This document shows, in pieces, positions 9,095 to 21,560 of a DNA stretch of 64,000 bases. The notes below the pieces were generated by a model, which was not told where the DNA came from, made no database searches, and saw nothing but the letters and a program-made list of their open reading frames with translations. The position numbers and the translations under genes were made by a program. Position 1 is the first letter of the stretch. The number at the start of each line of letters is the position of its first letter. Source of the stretch: Aestuariivita sp. (GTDB taxonomy: Bacteria; Pseudomonadota; Alphaproteobacteria; Rhodobacterales; Rhodobacteraceae); NCBI RefSeq assembly GCF_021404545.1, contig NZ_JAAWWD010000040.1, positions 30,900 through 94,899 on the forward strand, in the 5' to 3' direction.

Positions 9095-9904
9095 TCAGGC
9101 CGGGTCAAAAGCGATCCGTCGTCGCAAGAACTGCGTCGCGCGATCCGACACCTTGCGCGCATTGCCCGTGGTCAGGAACCCGGCATCGCCACTGCCCAGC
9201 ATGTCAGGATGCCGGGTCAGATAATCGGCAAGGCTGTCGGCCACCAGATCGGCCTGAGAGAATACCCTGACATGCGCGCCCAATGCATCCTGAAACACGT
9301 CCGCCATCAGCGGATAATGCGTGCAGCCCAGAACGGCGGCCTGCGGATCGGGCATCTTGCGTTTGAGCGCATCCACATGGGAACGTACCAGCGCCTCGGC
9401 CAGGATCATGTCGCCTTCTTCAATGGCGTCGACCACGCCGCCACAGGCCTGCGCCTCTACATCCACGCCAATGGCGCGGAAGGCCAGTTCACGCTGAAAC
9501 GCCCGGCTCGCCACCGTGGCGGGGGTCGCAAAAAGCGCCACATGCTGCACTGCGACCTCGCGCGGGGGGGAGTTGTCGCCCCATTGCCGTTCGGTCAGCG
9601 CCTCGATCAACGGCACGAACACGCCCAGCACGCGCTTGCCCGGGGGCAGACCGCCCTCCTGCATGCGCCGCAGCGCGGCGGCGGAGGCCGTGTTACAGGC
9701 CAGGATCACCAGATCGACGCCCCGGTCCCACAACGCGCGTACCGCCGTCTGGGTCAGATCATGGATATCGTCGGCATCGCGCACACCATAGGGGGCATGG
9801 GCGCTGTCGGCGAAATAGAGGAACTCCATCTCGGGCAGGCGCTTTTGCGCGGCGTCCAGAACGGTCAGACCGCCCAGACCGGAATCAAAAATACCAACAG
9901 CCAT
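9095..9904 (-). CDS. murI: Glutamate racemase
   Basis: 269 residues. It makes D-glutamate for peptidoglycan. The active-site pair of cysteines is visible in [11 protein letters not shown] and [12 protein letters not shown], with [13 protein letters not shown] (catalytic Asp) at the N-terminus and [14 protein letters not shown] after it. It starts five bases after the acyltransferase stop, so the two genes are probably co-transcribed. Confidence 0.95.
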   Translation of the reverse strand: MAVGIFDSGLGGLTVLDAAQKRLPEMEFLYFADSAHAPYGVRDADDIHDLTQTAVRALWDRGVDLVILACNTASAAALRRMQEGGLPPGKRVLGVFVPLIEALTERQWGDNSPPREVAVQHVALFATPATVASRAFQRELAFRAIGVDVEAQACGGVVDAIEEGDMILAEALVRSHVDALKRKMPDPQAAVLGCTHYPLMADVFQDALGAHVRVFSQADLVADSLADYLTRHPDMLGSGDAGFLTTGNARKVSDRATQFLRRRIAFDPA

Positions 9905-9909
9905 GGTGT

Positions 9910-10788
9910 TCAGGCGCGATGCCGTTCCTCGAATTCATAGCCGTAGTCATAAGACCTCAGCGGCTCTGGCGACAGCTCATACGTCGCTTTTCGCAGGAAA
10001 TCCATCAGCGATTTGGTGTCTTTCGACATCGGATCCAGAATATCGCGACCGATGGGCTCTCCCACCACCACCCGCACCGGAGTGTCGACACGTTTCTTGA
10101 ACTCCTTGATCAACAGACCCATCCGCAGCGTGTTGTGCATGTGGCTGGCGATCTGGAACAGCCGCGAGGTATGCCCCTCGAAGAACACCGGCACCACGGT
10201 GGCGCGGCTCTTGGCGATCATCCGCGCGGTAAACCCGCGCCAGCCCGGATCCATCGGCTGCGAGAACGGCTTGGCCGCCGTGCTGACCGTACCGCCGGGA
10301 AAGATCCCGATGGCCCCCCCCTCCGAAAGGTAATTCAACGCGCTCTTGCGCGTCTTCAGGTTCTGTTTGACGGCCTCCTTGGTCTCGTCAAACGAGATCG
10401 GCAGAATGATCCGGTTCAGATCCTCGGCCTTGCGGAACACCCGGTGCGCCAGAATACGGAAATCGCCGCGCGTCTCGCTCAGGATATGGCCCATCATCAG
10501 GCCATCCAGAATGCCGTAAGGGTGGTTCGCGATCAAAACCAGCGGCCCGTCCTGGGGAATGTTCGACAGCGCGCCGCCCGCGACATCAAGCGTCAGACCA
10601 TAGCGGTCGGTCATCACCTCCCAGAAATCACGGCCCTTGGCCACTTCACGCTCGTACCCATCCGCGCGCTTGATCAGCCGCAGCCGCCCTGTGGTGTTTT
10701 CCATAAGGCGGATCATAACCCGACCACCCCGCGTTTCGGCGGAATGGGCATAGCTGATGTCGCGGGCGATGTGCCGACGTGCGGGCAT
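9910..10788 (-). CDS. Lysophospholipid acyltransferase family protein
   Basis: 292 residues of the PlsC-like superfamily. [13 protein letters not shown] is the acyltransferase His/Asp motif in the spacing used by the hemolysin/OlsA-like branch, and GIFPGGTV is the glycerol-phosphate-binding block. Such proteins acylate lysophospholipids or lyso-ornithine lipid at the inner membrane. Start choice is uncertain: [10 protein letters not shown] 24 codons further in is an alternative. The exact acyl acceptor cannot be told. Confidence 0.85.
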   Translation of the reverse strand: MPARRHIARDISYAHSAETRGGRVMIRLMENTTGRLRLIKRADGYEREVAKGRDFWEVMTDRYGLTLDVAGGALSNIPQDGPLVLIANHPYGILDGLMMGHILSETRGDFRILAHRVFRKAEDLNRIILPISFDETKEAVKQNLKTRKSALNYLSEGGAIGIFPGGTVSTAAKPFSQPMDPGWRGFTARMIAKSRATVVPVFFEGHTSRLFQIASHMHNTLRMGLLIKEFKKRVDTPVRVVVGEPIGRDILDPMSKDTKSLMDFLRKATYELSPEPLRSYDYGYEFEERHRA

Positions 10789-10869
10789 GAGCCGCCCTCC
10801 GTTATCTCAACCGCTTCTTACGATTGAAATCACGTTCTGCCCAGCCCCTGTGACATCCGTGTGACGGTA

Positions 10870-13800
10870 TTACTCGGCAGCCTTTGCCATCTGCGGCCCG
10901 CCCTGCCGGATCACGCTCAACAGTTCTTCGCGGCGTTTGGCGGCTTTGGCTTCGTTGGCCTCCTTGACAGGGCCAAAGCCCCGGATCTGTAGCGGCAGCT
11001 CGGCCAGCGCGATGATCGCCTCGCGGGTCTGATCGGTCAGTTTGGGCAGAACTTCTTTCATATCCGCCTCATATTGCTTGATCAGCGCGCGTTCCATCCT
11101 GCGTTCCGCCGTGCGCCCAAACGGATCGAGCGGCGTGCCCCGCAGACCCTTGAGCTTGGCCAGGATGCGGAAATTGCGCATCATGCCCGGCCCGTATTCC
11201 TTTTTCAGCGGACGTCCCTCGGGCCCCATCTTGGACAAGATCGGCGGGGCAAGATGGAATTTCATCTGGAAATCCCCGTCAAATTCGGCGCGCGCCTTTT
11301 CATAGGTCGACAGATGCAGCCGCGCGACCTCATATTCATCCTTATAGGCCAGCAGCTTGTGATAGCCCTTGGCCACCGCCTCTTTCAGCGCCGGATCCCC
11401 GATCTGGCCCAGCATTTTGGCATAGCGCTTGGCCAGCCGCTTGCCCTGATAGGCCACCAGATGATCGGCGCGATAGGCGATCTTTTCCTCCAGCGTCTTG
11501 GGCAGGGAGATGATCGTGGGTTTCAGGATCCTCTCGACCTCGGCTGGATAGAGCACCGCCCAGCGTCCGATATCGAAGGCGCGCAGGTTTTTCTCGACCG
11601 CAGCCCCGTTGAGATCAATCGCCGCCTGGATCGCATCGAGGCTGAGCGGGATCAGGCCGCGCTGCCAGGCCGCGCCAAAGACCATCATGTTGGAAAAGAT
11701 CGAATCACCCATCGTCACCTTGGCCAGATCCGACGCATCGAAAAGATCGACACGATCCTGCAACCGGGCCTGCAAGGCCACCTGCAACCGATCCGAAGGC
11801 AGGGCAAATTCTGTGTCGCGGGTGAAATCGCCCGTGATAATCTCATGGCTGTTGACCACCGCTCCGGTCTGGCCGGTGCGCGTCAGCCCCAGCGTCTTGG
11901 ATCCTGCGCTGACCACCAGATCGCCGCCGATCAGGGCATGCGCCTCGCCGGTCGCCACGCGGATGGCGCTGATATCGTCGGGGTTTTCGGCAATGCGGCA
12001 ATGGATATGCACAGCGCCCCCTTTCTGGGCGAGGCCTGCCATCTCCATCATGCCCGCCCCCTTGCCGTCGATCTGTGCCGCTTGCGCCAGCACCGCGCCG
12101 ATGGTGACAACGCCGGTGCCCCCCACCCCGGTGATCACCACGTTATGGGTGCCATCGATCACGGGCAGTTCGGCCAGCGGCAGTTCGGGCAGTTCCAGCG
12201 CCGTGGTCGCCTCTTTCTTCACCTTGGCCCCTTCCAGCGTGACAAAGGAGGGGCAGAACCCCTTGAGGCAGGAAAAATCCTTGTTGCATGAGGATTGGTC
12301 GATTGCGCGCTTGCGCCCCAGTTCGGTTTCCTTCGGCACGATAGAGACGCAGTTCGACTGCACCCCGCAATCGCCGCAGCCTTCGCAGACATCGGTGTTT
12401 ATGAAGACGCGCCGATCGGGGTCGGGGAAGGTGCCGCGCTTGCGGCGGCGGCGCTTTTCGGCGGCGCAGGTCTGGACATAGACGATGGCGCTGACGCCGT
12501 CCTTGGTCTCCATCTCCTGCTGGACCTTCATCATCTCGATGCGCTCATGCAGCGGCACACCGGCGGGAAAGGCCTTGGGATCGACATCCTCTTTCTCGTC
12601 ATAAACGACGGCGAGATGCTCGACCCCCATCGCCTTGAGCTCGGCCACGATCTGGGGGGCGGAAAGATCGCCCTCGTTGCTCTGCCCTCCGGTCATGGCG
12701 ACCGCATCGTTGTAAAGGATCTTGTAGGTGATCTTGGTGCCCGCGGCCAAAGCGGCACGGATCGCCTGCACGCCGGAATGATTATAGGTGCCGTCGCCCA
12801 GGTTCTGAAACACATGATCGCGCTTGGAAAACGGCGCCTCGCCGATCCAGTTGGCGCCCTCGCCCCCCATATGGGTAAAGCCCAATGTCTCGCGATCCAT
12901 CCACTGGACCATGAAATGGCAGCCGATCCCGGCATAGGCGCGGCTGCCTTCTGGTACCTTGGTTGAGGTGTTGTGCGGACAGCCCGAGCAGAAATAGGGC
13001 AGCCGCGAGGTGATCTCCTCGGCATTGTCAGAGCGGCGCGCCGCATCCAGTTCGGCCAGACCCGCGCGGATGCCAGCGGTCTCGCGCCCCTCCTCCAGCA
13101 GGATATCGCCCAGTTGCTGGGCGATCAGATGCGGGTTGAGATCGCCATGGGTCGGGAACAGCTCCTCGCGGTGCAGCGATCCCGCCCCGCCCTTGTACCA
13201 GCCATAGACGCGCCGCCCGCGCCGGTCGTCAAAGATCGCTTCCTTGATCTGCACCTCGATCAGCTTGCGCTTTTCCTCGACCACCACAATCAGGTCGAGC
13301 CCTTCGGCCCAGTCGTTGAACCCTTTCATATCCAGCGGGAAGGTCTGACCCACCTTGTAAAGCGTGATGCCCAGACGCTCCGCCTCGTTGGCGTCGATAT
13401 TGAGCAGCGACATCGCATGGATCAGATCGAGCCAGTTCTTGCCCGCCGCGACAAAGCCGATCTTGGCACCGGGCTTGCCCCAGATCCGCTTGTCCATCTG
13501 GTTGGCATGCGAGAACGCTTCGGCCGCAAAGCGTTTGTGGCGCACCAGACGCTCTTCCTGTTGATGCCGGTCGTCGACGAGGCGGATGTTGAGCCCCCCC
13601 TCGGGCATATCGAAGGCGGGCGCCAGAAGGCGCATCCGATCCGGGCGGCCATCGACCACGGCGGTCGCCTCCACCGTGTCCTTCATCGTTTTCAGGCCGA
13701 CCCAGAGCCCCGAAAACCGGCTCAGCGCATAGCCGTAGATCCCGTAATCCAGGATCTCCTGCACGCCTGCGGGGCTGACGATCGGCAGATAGGCATCCAT

Positions 13801-14289
13801 AAGCGCCCATTCCGATTGATGCAGCACGGTGGAGCTTTCGCCGGTATGGTCATCGCCCATCGCCACCAGCACACCGCCCAGAGCGCTGGTCCCTGCCATA
13901 TTGGCATGCCGGAACACATCGCCGGTGCGGTCCACCCCGGGCCCCTTGCCGTACCACAGGCCAAAGACCCCGTCATACTTGCCCTCGCCGCGCAGTTCGG
14001 CCTGTTGGCTGCCCCAGATCGCGGTCGCGGCCAGATCCTCGTTCAGGCCGGCCTGAAACGTCACATCCTGTGCCGCCAGATGTTTCGCGGCGCGCATCAT
14101 CTGCATGTCGACCGCCCCCAGCGGAGAGCCGCGATACCCGGTCACCAGACCGGCGGTATTGTGCCCGGCGGCACGATCCCGCTCTCTCTGGATCAGCATC
14201 AGCCGCACAAGGGCTTGCGTTCCGTTCAACAGAACCTGATCTTTCTCAAGATCGAACCGGTCATTTAGCGAGATTTTTTGAGTGCTCAT
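10870..14289 (-). CDS. Fused indolepyruvate ferredoxin oxidoreductase
   Basis: 1,139 residues, equivalent to IorA plus IorB in one chain. It oxidatively decarboxylates aryl-pyruvates (from aromatic amino acids) to aryl-acetyl-CoA and reduces ferredoxin. The N-terminal pyrimidine-binding part includes GLVTGYRGSPLGAVD. The thiamine-PP part includes MTGGQSNEGDLSAP. An iron-sulfur region reads DVCEGCGDCGVQSNC and CLKGFCPS. The C-terminal gamma-type domain begins NVVITGVGGTGVVTIGAVL. The gene is divergent from a LysR regulator across 169 bases, which likely holds both promoters. Confidence 0.95.
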   Translation of the reverse strand: MSTQKISLNDRFDLEKDQVLLNGTQALVRLMLIQRERDRAAGHNTAGLVTGYRGSPLGAVDMQMMRAAKHLAAQDVTFQAGLNEDLAATAIWGSQQAELRGEGKYDGVFGLWYGKGPGVDRTGDVFRHANMAGTSALGGVLVAMGDDHTGESSTVLHQSEWALMDAYLPIVSPAGVQEILDYGIYGYALSRFSGLWVGLKTMKDTVEATAVVDGRPDRMRLLAPAFDMPEGGLNIRLVDDRHQQEERLVRHKRFAAEAFSHANQMDKRIWGKPGAKIGFVAAGKNWLDLIHAMSLLNIDANEAERLGITLYKVGQTFPLDMKGFNDWAEGLDLIVVVEEKRKLIEVQIKEAIFDDRRGRRVYGWYKGGAGSLHREELFPTHGDLNPHLIAQQLGDILLEEGRETAGIRAGLAELDAARRSDNAEEITSRLPYFCSGCPHNTSTKVPEGSRAYAGIGCHFMVQWMDRETLGFTHMGGEGANWIGEAPFSKRDHVFQNLGDGTYNHSGVQAIRAALAAGTKITYKILYNDAVAMTGGQSNEGDLSAPQIVAELKAMGVEHLAVVYDEKEDVDPKAFPAGVPLHERIEMMKVQQEMETKDGVSAIVYVQTCAAEKRRRRKRGTFPDPDRRVFINTDVCEGCGDCGVQSNCVSIVPKETELGRKRAIDQSSCNKDFSCLKGFCPSFVTLEGAKVKKEATTALELPELPLAELPVIDGTHNVVITGVGGTGVVTIGAVLAQAAQIDGKGAGMMEMAGLAQKGGAVHIHCRIAENPDDISAIRVATGEAHALIGGDLVVSAGSKTLGLTRTGQTGAVVNSHEIITGDFTRDTEFALPSDRLQVALQARLQDRVDLFDASDLAKVTMGDSIFSNMMVFGAAWQRGLIPLSLDAIQAAIDLNGAAVEKNLRAFDIGRWAVLYPAEVERILKPTIISLPKTLEEKIAYRADHLVAYQGKRLAKRYAKMLGQIGDPALKEAVAKGYHKLLAYKDEYEVARLHLSTYEKARAEFDGDFQMKFHLAPPILSKMGPEGRPLKKEYGPGMMRNFRILAKLKGLRGTPLDPFGRTAERRMERALIKQYEADMKEVLPKLTDQTREAIIALAELPLQIRGFGPVKEANEAKAAKRREELLSVIRQGGPQMAKAAE

Positions 14290-14458
14290 CTTGCGCCTCC
14301 CAACGCGGATGGACTTGCATATTCTACTATGGATAATAGGTCACAAATACTGACCCGACCACAAAAACCTGCAAAAAAACCGCAGCTTTGCCCCTGGCGG
14401 GGCTGACCTTGGCAAAGCGTTCCTATAAATCGGGACGAAGTATAAGAAAGTTTCAAAC

Positions 14459-15364
14459 ATGGACTGGGACAAACTCAGAATATTTCACGCGGTGGCGGAT
14501 GCGGGCAGCCTGACCCATGCGGGTGACAAGCTGAATCTGTCACAATCGGCGGTCAGCCGCCAGATCCGCGCACTTGAAGAGGCGCTGAATGCCACCCTGT
14601 TTCACCGCCATGCGCGGGGCCTGATTCTCACCGAACAGGGGGAACTGTTGTTCGACGCCACCGCCGCGATGGCCAAACGGCTCGACGCCGCCGCCGCGCG
14701 CATCCGCGACAGCGAGGAGGAGGTGTTTGGCGAATTGCGGGTCACCACCACATTCGGCTTTGGCGCGCTGTGGCTCGCCCCGCGCCTGCCCAAGCTTTAC
14801 GAGAAATACCCCGACCTCAAGGTCGATCTGATGTTGGAGGAGCGGGTCCTGGACCTGCCGATGCGCGAAGCCGATGTGGCCATCCGCATGAAAGAGCCCA
14901 GCCAGGCCGACCTGATCCGCAAGAAACTGATGTCGATCCGCATGGGGCTGTTTGCATCACGCGACTACCTTGACCGTGAAGGCACCCCGCAAGAGATCGA
15001 CGATATTGCTGATCATCGACTGATCTGCCAAAGCCCCAGCTCGGCCCAGGTGGGCGCCGGGGCGTCATTGGTCCAGCACCTGATGACATTTGACATCCGG
15101 TCACTGTTGACCGTGAACAACTATTTCGGTGTGCTTCAGGGTGTGATCCATCATCTGGGCATCGGCGTGCTGCCCGATTACGTGACCGAGGATTTCCCCG
15201 ATCTGGTACGCGTGCTGCCCGATCTGGCCAGCGCCGAGGTGCCGGTGTTTCTGGCCTACCCCGAAGAGCTGCGCCAATCCAAGCGGATCGCTGCCTTTCG
15301 GGACTTCGTACAGGATGAGATCATCCAGCATCGCAAGCAGCTCAGGCAGCTTGGCAAGCTCTGA
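14459..15364 (+). CDS. LysR-family transcriptional regulator
   Basis: 301 residues. The N-terminal winged helix-turn-helix reads FHAVADAGSLTHAGDKLNLSQSAVSRQI, followed by the linker helix and a periplasmic-binding-like effector domain (GELRVTTTFGFGALWLAPRLP). It diverges from the indolepyruvate oxidoreductase gene, its most likely target. The start MDWDKLRIF is the normal LysR beginning. The effector is unknown; an aromatic 2-oxo acid would fit the neighbour but is inference. Confidence 0.92.
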   Translation: MDWDKLRIFHAVADAGSLTHAGDKLNLSQSAVSRQIRALEEALNATLFHRHARGLILTEQGELLFDATAAMAKRLDAAAARIRDSEEEVFGELRVTTTFGFGALWLAPRLPKLYEKYPDLKVDLMLEERVLDLPMREADVAIRMKEPSQADLIRKKLMSIRMGLFASRDYLDREGTPQEIDDIADHRLICQSPSSAQVGAGASLVQHLMTFDIRSLLTVNNYFGVLQGVIHHLGIGVLPDYVTEDFPDLVRVLPDLASAEVPVFLAYPEELRQSKRIAAFRDFVQDEIIQHRKQLRQLGKL

Positions 15365-15533
15365 GCCATGCATCCAGCGCATGGCGGACATGATGCAACT
15401 GCGGCAGAAAATCTCTTGATCGGACACAGACTGCACCCTAAATCATCAATTGAAGGTGATGGCGCCCAACGGCACATCATCTTCATACCTCCCTGTTGGA
15501 CTTCGGCCGAGCTTAGTGCTCGGCCTTTTTTTT
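15365..15533 (+). ncRNA. Possible small RNA ending in a strong terminator
   Basis: No protein gene fits between the LysR stop and the kinase gene. The segment is relatively AT-rich, contains an unpaired-looking ACCTCCCTG stretch near 15487-15495 that could mask a ribosome-binding site, and ends in a perfect hairpin with eight T. It may be an independent small RNA or just the LysR 3' UTR. No promoter is obvious. Confidence 0.3.
15505..15533 (+). terminator. Rho-independent terminator
   Basis: GGCCGAGC at 15505-15512 pairs perfectly with GCTCGGCC at 15518-15525 around a five-base loop, followed by eight T. Confidence 0.92.
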
Positions 15534-15542
15534 GGCGGTCGC

Positions 15543-16388
15543 TCAAGGCGCCCCAGAACACTCCAGCAAAACCGCAAGAAGATCGGCTTCGGGATCAGCG
15601 CGCAGAACCGTGCCATTGCGCCAGGCTATGGACAAAGCGCATTTTGCCGCCGCCCAACCCAACAGCCGTTCGCGCGGCACGTCGAACCCGCCTGCCCATT
15701 GCTCGGCCAGGCTGAGGATGCGGCGCGGATCGCGCACCAGATCCGGTTGATCCGCCGGGTGGCGGAACGCGTTGGCCAGCTCATAGGCCCTGTCACCGAA
15801 CAGACCCTTGGCATCAAAGGCCACATAGCCCCGCGCCGAGGCCCGGATATTGTCATGGTGCAGATCGCCATGCAGCGGGTGCATATCGACGGCCTTGGCC
15901 ATCAGCTCCGTGGCGACCCTCATGGCGCGTTGCATATCGTGGCGCAATTGAGGCGCGCAGTCGGCGGAAAAGGACAATCCCAAAAGCCCCTCGAACCAGG
16001 CATGCAGCCGGGGCAATGGCTGTGATGTGGTCACCGGCGACCGGTGCAAATGGCACGCAACGCTCAGCAACTCTGTTGCGGCGCACGCATCCCGGCCCTG
16101 TCTGGACAGATCGCCCAGCGACGGCCCCTCTAGCCACTCCATCAAAAGCGCCGCCTGATCATGGTCGAAAACCCGCACGACCCCGTGACCGTCCCAGGCC
16201 TCCAGAACGGCGCGCCCGGCGGTCTCATTGCCCATATGGCCCCGCCAGTAGTGCTTGAGCGCGGCGACGCCACCCTGTCTGCGCCGCACTTTGAAGATCC
16301 GTGCAATCGCGGTCTCGGCGATCAGTGTCGGATCGCTGATCCGGAACCGGGTCAGCATCGCGTCCGGGATCAAATCTGGCAGCGGCAT
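15543..16388 (-). CDS. Kinase of the APH(6)/streptomycin-kinase-like family
   Basis: 281 residues of the aminoglycoside/hydroxyurea resistance kinase type. MHPLHGDLHHDNIRAS is the catalytic loop and YVAFDAKGLFGDRAYELANAF the metal-binding segment typical of this family; ALLMEWLEGPSL is the hinge. Members phosphorylate streptomycin or unknown small molecules. Chromosomal copies in marine bacteria often have no proven resistance role, so substrate is open. It lies alone, convergent with the LysR gene. Confidence 0.8.
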   Translation of the reverse strand: MPLPDLIPDAMLTRFRISDPTLIAETAIARIFKVRRRQGGVAALKHYWRGHMGNETAGRAVLEAWDGHGVVRVFDHDQAALLMEWLEGPSLGDLSRQGRDACAATELLSVACHLHRSPVTTSQPLPRLHAWFEGLLGLSFSADCAPQLRHDMQRAMRVATELMAKAVDMHPLHGDLHHDNIRASARGYVAFDAKGLFGDRAYELANAFRHPADQPDLVRDPRRILSLAEQWAGGFDVPRERLLGWAAAKCALSIAWRNGTVLRADPEADLLAVLLECSGAP

Positions 16389-16514
16389 GCGCCTGCTTAA
16401 CAGGCCATCCCGCCTGGGAAAAGCGGCAAGGTTGCTGCCGCGCGATCCCCCTCTTTCCCCCGTCCGCGTAAGCCGCTAAAGACAGCGGCAACTGCCAAGG
16501 GGGACGACTGAGAC

Positions 16515-18674
<2,160 letters not shown>

Positions 18675-18742
18675 CCCCGTCTTGCCTTAAACCTACGGGC
18701 AGATTACATCATTAATCCAAGCCAAGGACCGGAGCACAGATC

Positions 18743-18979
18743 ATGCCTATGCACGCCCGACAAATCGAAGACCTGCTTCGCGAAAGCTTTCCCAACGCCC
18801 GGATCGTGGTCGAGGGCGAGGACGGTGTGCATATGTCCGCCATGGTCGTCGATGAGAGCTTTCGTGGCAAGAATCGGGTGCAGCAACAGCGCGCCGTTTA
18901 CGCCGCGCTCAAAGGCAAGATGGACGGCCCCAGCGGGGAGTTGCACGCGCTGGCTCTGACCACCCGGGTTCCGGACTAG
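18743..18979 (+). CDS. BolA family iron-regulatory partner
   Basis: 78 residues with the BolA core (IEDLLRESFPNARIVVEGEDGVHMSAMVVDESF and RVQQQRAVYAAL). BolA-like proteins bind monothiol glutaredoxins and a shared 2Fe-2S cluster; the glutaredoxin is two genes downstream, which supports this role. No helix-turn-helix evidence for the older transcription-factor idea is needed. Confidence 0.93.
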   Translation: MPMHARQIEDLLRESFPNARIVVEGEDGVHMSAMVVDESFRGKNRVQQQRAVYAALKGKMDGPSGELHALALTTRVPD

Positions 18980-18983
18980 ATCC

Positions 18984-19229
18984 GTGGATATCGTCGCCAT
19001 CACGCTGCTGTCACTCGCGATCGCCCTGGTCGCGGTGATCACTGGCGCAGTGGCGTTGAAACGCACAAAAGGCACCGAGCGCGGCAGCCTTCCGGGCGAG
19101 GGCGATCACGTGATCGAGGCCGATTACAGCTCGGGCGCGGGCGGGGGCGGGCATGCCACCACCTACACCATCCCACGCGATCCACAGGAATACGCAAAAA
19201 GATTCGTCCCAAGGGAGAAACGGAAATGA
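18984..19229 (+). CDS. Small single-span membrane protein
   Basis: 81 residues from a GTG start four bases after the bolA stop. One N-terminal hydrophobic segment ([22 protein letters not shown]) is followed by a basic, Gly-rich and then charged soluble tail ending PREKRK. The stop overlaps the glutaredoxin start, so the three genes form one operon. Family function unknown. The location suggests a role linked to iron-sulfur handling, but this is only context. Confidence 0.75.
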   Translation: MDIVAITLLSLAIALVAVITGAVALKRTKGTERGSLPGEGDHVIEADYSSGAGGGGHATTYTIPRDPQEYAKRFVPREKRK

Positions 19230-19588
19230 CTGACGCATCCACCCAGATCAAAGAAACCATTACCGCCAATGATGTGGTGCTGTTCATGAAAGGCACCAAA
19301 TCCATGCCGCAATGCGGCTTTTCCAGCCGGGTCGCGGGCGTTCTGAACTACATGGGCGTCGAATTTGCCGATGTGAACGTGCTCAGCGACGATGGCATCC
19401 GCCAGGGGATCAAGGATTTCTCCGACTGGCCGACCATCCCGCAGCTCTATGTCAAGGGCGAGTTTGTCGGCGGCTGCGATATCATCACCGAGATGACGCT
19501 GTCGGGCGAGCTCGACACGCTCTTTGAAGAAAACGGCGTGACCTATGACAAGGACGCCGCCGACAAGATCCGCGAAGCCAACGGCTGA
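19226..19588 (+). CDS. grxD: Monothiol glutaredoxin Grx4
   Basis: 120 residues. [15 protein letters not shown] carries the CGFS active site used for 2Fe-2S cluster binding and transfer, and [20 protein letters not shown] holds the cis-Pro and glutathione-binding parts. The start ATG overlaps the preceding stop in ATGA. Works with the BolA protein encoded two genes upstream. Confidence 0.96.
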   Translation: MTDASTQIKETITANDVVLFMKGTKSMPQCGFSSRVAGVLNYMGVEFADVNVLSDDGIRQGIKDFSDWPTIPQLYVKGEFVGGCDIITEMTLSGELDTLFEENGVTYDKDAADKIREANG

Positions 19589-19981
19589 TCGGACCGATCC
19601 CGCGCCGCGCTCAGCGGCGCGGCCACAGATCGGCAGCCAGCAAGAGGGCCCTCTGCGCAGGCCAAGGCGCGCTTCAGGCAGGCAAGCTTGCCAAAATGGC
19701 GGACCTCTCCTTCACATCCCGGCCGGCGATCGTTCGACGGGTCGGCGAAGATAGACCGTAGGGCGGTGGATACCCTCACCTGAACTTCGGACGCGGATCT
19801 GCCACAAACAACGCCCGGCCCGCCATCGGATCTGCGCGAACCTGACCGCCCTGCCCCCCTGCGGGCCAAGAAGGGACAACACCAGCACGACGCAAACCTT
19901 ACCGGGTGCTGTCTGACAGGCCGGGCCGCGCGCATCTGCGCGCCAAATCAATCCTGTGCGCGCAAAGCGCGCTCAATTGGA
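19589..19981. other. Gene-free 393 bp after grxD
   Basis: No convincing protein or RNA gene is seen. A GC-only hairpin (CCGCGCCGC with GCGGCGCGG, about 19600-19622) follows the grxD stop but lacks a T run. The stretch borders two decayed genes, so it may itself be degraded coding sequence. Confidence 0.5.
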
Positions 19982-20650
19982 TCACACCGACGCGGTCACC
20001 CCGCCGTCGATCCGCCAGGTCTGCCCTGTTACATAAATCCCTTCTGCGACCAGCCAGCCGACAAGCGGGCTCCCCTCATCGGTGTGCCCTTATCGGCCCA
20101 TTGCGATCCGCGCCCGGCGATCCTCCGTCTCCGGCAAGGGTGTCGATGAAACCGGGCAGCACAGTGTTCATCCGCATATTCTCGGCGGCATATCTCTCGG
20201 GATAGAGCCTGGAAAAGGCTGCAAGACCCGCCCGAAACACGCCCGCTGTCGGGAACGGCGGGTCTGGCTCGAACGCCGCGGAGGCCGAGACGTTACTGAT
20301 CGCTCCGCAGCTCTGGGCAATCAGGATCGGGGGGACGATCCGCGATGGGCGCACCACGTTCATCAAATAGACCTCCACCCCGTCATGCCAGTCCTCATCG
20401 GAGATATTCAGGATCGGGCCCTTTGGCCCGTGACCCGCGGTATTGACCAGAACGTCGATTCGCACCCAGGCCTCCATCGCGCCATCCAAAAGAGCCCACG
20501 GATCCAGGTTCGAGCCGGTCACCCCGATCCCGCCCAGATCCCTGGCCAGGGCCTCTCCCTTGCCTGACGAGGACGGAACGGCCCGCTCATGGCCATCTGC
20601 CGCCAGCCGCCGCCCCCATGCCCCTGCGGACGGCGCGCGCGGCAGTCTTG
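19982..20650 (-). pseudogene. Decayed short-chain dehydrogenase/reductase
   Basis: The middle of an SDR is readable (IDVLVNTAGHGPKGPILNISDEDWHDGVEVYLMNVV, then AAENMRMNTVLPGFID). The C-terminal GIYVTGQTWRIDGGVTASV lies in another frame, and the N-terminal nucleotide-binding GxxxGxG motif is missing, leaving only RRLAADGHERAV-like remnants. The gene faces away from a frameshifted LysR gene, so an old regulator/target pair has decayed together. Confidence 0.8.
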
Positions 20651-20680
20651 CTATGAAGTGACTGTAGAAAAACCGTTGTC

Positions 20681-21560
20681 ATGACACAGGCTCCGTTGCC
20701 CCCGCTCAACGCCCTGCATGCGTTCGAGGCAGTGCCGCGTCTTTTGAATGTCCGGGCCGCAGCGGAAGAGCTGGGTGTCAGCCAAAGCGCGATTGCTCAG
20801 CAAACCCGGCTGTTGGAAGGACATTTGGGACTGCGCCTTTTTCACCGTCATCCGCGCGGGGTCACGCTCACCGACGCCGCGCGCGCCTGTCATCTGGCGG
20901 TGGGCGAAAGCCTGGGCGCATTGCGTCGCGGCACCGCGTCCGGCGCCGACCGGTGTAACCATCAGCGTCACGCCCAGCTCTGCCGCCAAATGGCTGATCC
21001 CGCGCCTGCCTGAAATGACCGCCGCTCTGCCCGGGATCGACCTGCACGTGGAGGCAACCGATCGCGTGACCGGATGTCACGGCGATGGCATCGATCTGGC
21101 GGTCCGGCAGGGTCAGGGACCGTTCCCGGCCTCACTTACCGCTACGCGGCTCTTTCGCACGGAGGTAATCGCGCTCTGCGCTCCGATCCTGATGCCGCCC
21201 GGAGCGGACCGGATGCCGCGCGATCTGTTTCTAAACCACACCCGCCTGCATGACAGCCATGAGTTGCAGGATCGTTATCTGGAGCTGGCGTTCGGTGCCG
21301 ACACCGCCGAAAACCGCGCCGCATCGCTGCATTTCAGCTGGACGGCGCTGTGTCTGGATGCGGCGCAGGCAGGTCACCGGATCGCACTTGCCGCTCGGTT
21401 CCTGGTTGCGCGCGATCTCAGGGACGGCCGCCTGGTCCAGGCGCGACCGGATCGGCTGGAGATATCGGACGGGTTCCACCTTCTTGCGCCACGCCGTCTT
21501 GGCGCGTCCGCCCGCGCCTTGGCCCAATGGCTCAACGGTCAGGCAGAGTCCGGTGTTTGA
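20681..21560 (+). pseudogene. Frameshifted LysR regulator (GcvA-like)
   Basis: The DNA-binding domain is intact from ATG 20681 (LNALHAFEAVPRLLNVRAAAEELGVSQSAIAQQ). Near 20935-20950 the frame is lost: the first frame stops at 21013, while the effector domain continues in another frame (GVTISVTPSSAAKWLIPRL to LAQWLNGQAESGV, ending 21560). A one-event frameshift would explain it. It may still produce a truncated DNA-binding protein of 110 residues. Confidence 0.85.
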
